This document shows, one piece after another, positions 61,155-64,000 of a DNA stretch of 64,000 bases. Source of the stretch: Austwickia sp. (GTDB lineage: Bacteria; Actinomycetota; Actinomycetes; Actinomycetales; Dermatophilaceae); contig CP064985.1 of assembly GCA_016699675.1 (NCBI GenBank), positions 1 to 64,000 of the forward strand. The letters are read 5' to 3'. Under the pieces are notes generated by a model that did no database searches, was not told the origin of the DNA, and saw nothing but the letters and a program-made list of their open reading frames with translations. The translations under genes were made by a program, and so were the position numbers. Within the stretch, counting starts at the first letter, position 1. Each line of letters starts with the position of its first letter.

Positions 61155-62669
61155 TCAGTCCGCCAGACCGAGGTGGTGGCGGACGGCGCCCGCGAAGGCG
61201 TCCCCCCGGGCCCCGTAGTGGGGGAACATGTCCATCGACGCGGCGGCCGGCGCCAGCAGCACCACGTCGCCGGCCTGGGCGAACTCGGCCGCCCTCGCGA
61301 CGACGAGGTCCATGGCACCAGTGTCCGTCGCCGCGACGTCGACCACGGGGACCTGCGGCGCGTGTCGAGCGAGCGCGGCGGCGATCTGTGAACGGTCACG
61401 GCCGATCAGGACGACCGCGCGCAGCCGATCGGCCCGGTCCCGGACGAGGTCGTCCACGTCGGCCCCCTTGAGCAGGCCGCCGGCGATCCACACGACGGAG
61501 GGATAGGCCGCGAGCGAGGCGGCCGCCGCGTGCGGGTTGGTGGCCTTGCTGTCGTCGACCCAGGTGATCCCGTCCTGGGTGGCCACCTCGGCGATGCGGT
61601 GGGCGTCGGGGCGGAAGCCGCGCAGCCCGTCGCGCACCGCGGCCGGGGGGACGCCCACGGCGCGGGCGAGCGCGGCGGCGGCGAGGGCGTTGGCGACGTA
61701 ATGCGGTGCGGGGTCCGTGGCGCCGCGGCGCAGATCCGCCAGGGTGCCCAGCTCGGCGGCCGACGTCTGGCGTTCCGCGACGTACGCCCGGTCCGCGAGC
61801 ACGTCGTCGACCAGGCCCACCATGCTGACCGCCGGCACCCCGAGGGTGAAGCCGATCGCGCGGCAGCCGTCCTGCACCTCGGCGTCGCGCACCATCTGCT
61901 CGGTGGCGGGATCCTGGACGTTGTAGACGCAGGCGACCTTGGTGTGGGCATAGACGCGGGCCTTGTCCGCCGCGTAGGCCTCGACCGACCCGTGCCAGTC
62001 CACGTGATCGGGCGCGAGGTTGAGGCAGACCGAGGCCAGCGGGGCCAGCGAGCGCTGCCAGTGCAGTTGGAAGCTCGACAGTTCGACGGCGATCACGTCG
62101 TACGGCGTGGGGTCGAGGACGACCTCCATGATCGGCGTGCCGACGTTGCCCGCGGCGACCGCGCGCAACCCGGCGGCCGCGAGGATCGCGGCGACCATGC
62201 GCACCGTGGTCGTCTTGCCGTTCGTGCCGGTGATCGCCAGCCACGGCGCCGCGCCCTCCCGCGGGCGCATTCGCCAGGCCAGCTCGACCTCACCCCAGAT
62301 CGGGATCCCCGCGGCCGCCGCGGCGGCGAGCAACGGCTGGTCGGGGCGCCAGCCCGGCGAGGTCACGACGAGCTCGACGGGGGCGTCGGTCGGCAGCGCC
62401 GCCACGTGCTCGGGACCCAACCGGACATCGGCGTCGAGCATCCGCAGGATCTCGGCGCGCTGGGTCAGCTGCTCCCCCGTGCTGGCGCCGTCCACGACGA
62501 TCACGGACGCGCCGCGGTCCAGGAGGGCGTCGGCGGCCGCGAAGCCGGACACGCCGAGGCCGGCGACGAGGACGCGCAGGCCGGACCAGTCCGCCTCGCG
62601 GCAGGTCAGGCCGGGACGGGGTTCGTACGCCGGGTCGGGCGCGGCACCAACCGGTTCGATGGGGGTCAA
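61155..62669 (-). CDS. murD: UDP-N-acetylmuramoylalanine-D-glutamate ligase
   Basis: Adds D-Glu to the muropeptide precursor. TTG start at 62669, with GGAGG six bases before it and 4-base overlap with the mraY stop (TTGA). 504 residues contain [14 protein letters not shown], the P-loop [13 protein letters not shown], and [16 protein letters not shown] of the C-terminal domain. Longer than typical (~450), mainly an N-terminal tail and loops. Confidence 0.96.
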   Translation of the reverse strand: MTPIEPVGAAPDPAYEPRPGLTCREADWSGLRVLVAGLGVSGFAAADALLDRGASVIVVDGASTGEQLTQRAEILRMLDADVRLGPEHVAALPTDAPVELVVTSPGWRPDQPLLAAAAAAGIPIWGEVELAWRMRPREGAAPWLAITGTNGKTTTVRMVAAILAAAGLRAVAAGNVGTPIMEVVLDPTPYDVIAVELSSFQLHWQRSLAPLASVCLNLAPDHVDWHGSVEAYAADKARVYAHTKVACVYNVQDPATEQMVRDAEVQDGCRAIGFTLGVPAVSMVGLVDDVLADRAYVAERQTSAAELGTLADLRRGATDPAPHYVANALAAAALARAVGVPPAAVRDGLRGFRPDAHRIAEVATQDGITWVDDSKATNPHAAAASLAAYPSVVWIAGGLLKGADVDDLVRDRADRLRAVVLIGRDRSQIAAALARHAPQVPVVDVAATDTGAMDLVVARAAEFAQAGDVVLLAPAAASMDMFPHYGARGDAFAGAVRHHLGLAD

Positions 62670-63781
62670 ATCGTGCCTCCGGCCACCCACTCGGCGTAGA
62701 AGAGGCCGAGCGCCAGGGCGGCACAGACGCCGGCGATGATCCAGAACCGGATGACGATGGTGACCTCGTTCCAGCCCTTGAGCTCGAAGTGGTGCTGCAG
62801 GGGGGCCATGCGGAAGACCCGTTTGCCGGTCATCTTGAAGCTGGCGACCTGGATGATGACCGACAGCGTGATGATGACGAACAGGCCGCCGAGCAGGATC
62901 ACGAGCAGCTCGGTGCGGGTCATGATGGCCAGCCCGGCGAGCGCCCCGCCCAGGGCCAGCGAGCCCGTGTCGCCCATGAAGATCTTGGCCGGCGAGGCGT
63001 TCCACCACAGGAAGCCGAAGCACGCCCCGGCCACGGCCGCGGCGAGGATGGCCAGGTCGTAGGGGTACGGCGTGTCGTAGCAGTGCTGCGAGGTCGCCAC
63101 GGGATAGCAGGCCTGGTTGGACTGCCAGATCCCGATCAGGACGTAGCTGCCGAAGACCATGCTGGACGCCCCGGTGGCCAGCCCGTCGAGGCCGTCGGTG
63201 AGGTTCACCCCGTTGGAGGTGCCGGCCACGATGAGGTTCATCCACAGCACGACGAGGATCAGCCCGACGACCGACCCGGCGGCGAACAGGTCCAGCCAGC
63301 CGATGTCGCGGACGAAGCTGATCTTCGTCGAGGCCAGTGGCGTGCCCCGCGCGTTGGTCAGGGTGACGGCGGCGACGGCGAAGGCGCTGCCGACGAGGAG
63401 CTGGCCGAACAGCTTCTGCGCCGAGCGCAGGCCGAGGCTGCGCTGCTTGCTGATCTTGATGAAGTCGTCGAGCCAGCCCACGAAGCCAAGGCCGGTCATG
63501 AGGCCGAGCACGAGCAGGCTGCTCGGCGTCAGGCCGAGGCTCACGGTCCCGTCCGGCTTGGTCATCGTCAGCAGGTGCGAGCCGAAGTATCCGACGATCG
63601 TGGCGCCGATGATGACGACGCCGCCCATGGTCGGGGTTCCCCGCTTGGTCTTATGCGTGGTCGGTCCGTCGTCCCGGATGAACTGTCCGTAGCCGCGCTT
63701 GACGAGGAACTTGATGTAGAGCGGAGTTCCCAGCAACGCCAGGAACAGCGACAGCGCCGCGGCCGCGACGACGGACCTCAT
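62666..63781 (-). CDS. mraY: Phospho-MurNAc-pentapeptide transferase
   Basis: Integral membrane enzyme that makes lipid I. The 371 residues have about ten membrane helices and the family markers [12 protein letters not shown], the [12 protein letters not shown] catalytic loop and HHFELKGW near the C-terminus. Start overlaps the murF stop by 4 bases; stop overlaps the murD start. Confidence 0.98.
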   Translation of the reverse strand: MRSVVAAAALSLFLALLGTPLYIKFLVKRGYGQFIRDDGPTTHKTKRGTPTMGGVVIIGATIVGYFGSHLLTMTKPDGTVSLGLTPSSLLVLGLMTGLGFVGWLDDFIKISKQRSLGLRSAQKLFGQLLVGSAFAVAAVTLTNARGTPLASTKISFVRDIGWLDLFAAGSVVGLILVVLWMNLIVAGTSNGVNLTDGLDGLATGASSMVFGSYVLIGIWQSNQACYPVATSQHCYDTPYPYDLAILAAAVAGACFGFLWWNASPAKIFMGDTGSLALGGALAGLAIMTRTELLVILLGGLFVIITLSVIIQVASFKMTGKRVFRMAPLQHHFELKGWNEVTIVIRFWIIAGVCAALALGLFYAEWVAGGTI

Positions 63782-64000
63782 GCTCCGACCTCCGATGTCA
63801 CCAGGCGGTCCCCGAGATGCCGCAGGCCGCTCGCGTTGCTCGACTTCAGCAGGACCACGTCGCCGGGCGCGAGTTCGTCGCGCAGCAGGTCGTACGCCGT
63901 GTCGACGTCCGGCGTCGTCGCGCCGCGCCCGCCGGCACCCTCGGCCACCGGTCCGGCCCCCGCGCCGACCGCGAGGACGCGATCCACCCCGAGCGATGCG
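63778..64000 (-). CDS. murF: MurF ligase, C-terminal end only
   Basis: The frame runs in from the right window edge and ends at 63778. The ~74 residues ([29 protein letters not shown] region) match the end of UDP-MurNAc-tripeptide-D-Ala-D-Ala ligase, with the expected KSSNASGL segment. Identification rests on this end and on its place before mraY. Confidence 0.9.
   Translation of the reverse strand, partial: ASLGVDRVLAVGAGAGPVAEGAGGRGATTPDVDTAYDLLRDELAPGDVVLLKSSNASGLRHLGDRLVTSEVGA

Overview
The window is a chromosome segment of a high-GC actinobacterium. Evidence for this includes an rRNA operon with no tRNA in the 16S-23S spacer, a PriA-type HisA inside the his cluster, the murF-mraY-murD-ftsW-murG-murC-ftsQ-ftsZ-pgeF-yggS-sepF-yggT-divIVA order, many GTG/TTG starts and many 4-base stop/start overlaps. 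Gene order resembles Micrococcales, perhaps the Dermatophilaceae/Intrasporangiaceae group. That placement is an inference from memory and not a phylogeny.

Layout, almost all on the minus strand. 0-6.4 kb: the edge of an RG-rich protein gene, then a complete rRNA operon (5S, 23S, 16S) with a boxA-type leader and two tandem promoters. 6.5-16.7 kb: tyrS, mpg, argH, argR and the arginine operon argC-(ACT-domain gene)-argJ-argB-argD-argF, with an ArgR-box candidate on the argC promoter. 16.7-24.2 kb: an SDR, pheT, pheS, a DUF1648-like membrane protein, an unusual 53-bp-period palindromic repeat, an orphan histidine kinase and a TrmH/SpoU methyltransferase. 24.2-27.7 kb: infC-rpmI-rplT, with an attenuator-like hairpin and an AUC start codon on infC, then an MFS transporter. 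27.7-33.9 kb: hisD-hisC-hisB-(conserved hypothetical)-hisH-hisA(priA)-sseB, all overlapping or closely spaced. 34-43.6 kb: accessory genes (FetB-like permease, RHH protein with SPFH protein, VanW, a phosphatase with two regulators, oligopeptidase B, a fatty-acyl reductase-like protein, VapBC). 43.7-64 kb: dnaE, a broken secreted-protein gene, rluD, lspA, a DksA-type protein, and the division/cell-wall cluster from divIVA up to murF, which is cut by the right edge.

Two themes cut across the region. First, many genes that begin a transcription unit (argC, pheS, hisD, the DUF1648 gene, ptrB, vapB) have a TAnnnT -10 element 6-7 bases before the start codon and no Shine-Dalgarno sequence. They look leaderless, whereas operon-internal genes depend on overlaps and ribosome binding sites. 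Second, five genes carry indels, several of them in G/C runs or CG repeats. Two of the five (dnaE and murG) are essential in bacteria, so at least these indels are more likely sequence errors than real pseudogenes, and the other disruptions should be read with that in mind.

I found no CRISPR array, prophage or insertion sequence. The least explained items are the 53-bp palindromic array at about 22.0-22.15 kb, the nested palindrome at 34.8 kb, the conserved hypothetical gene inside the his operon, and the Arg-to-Gln change at a substrate-binding position of PriA.
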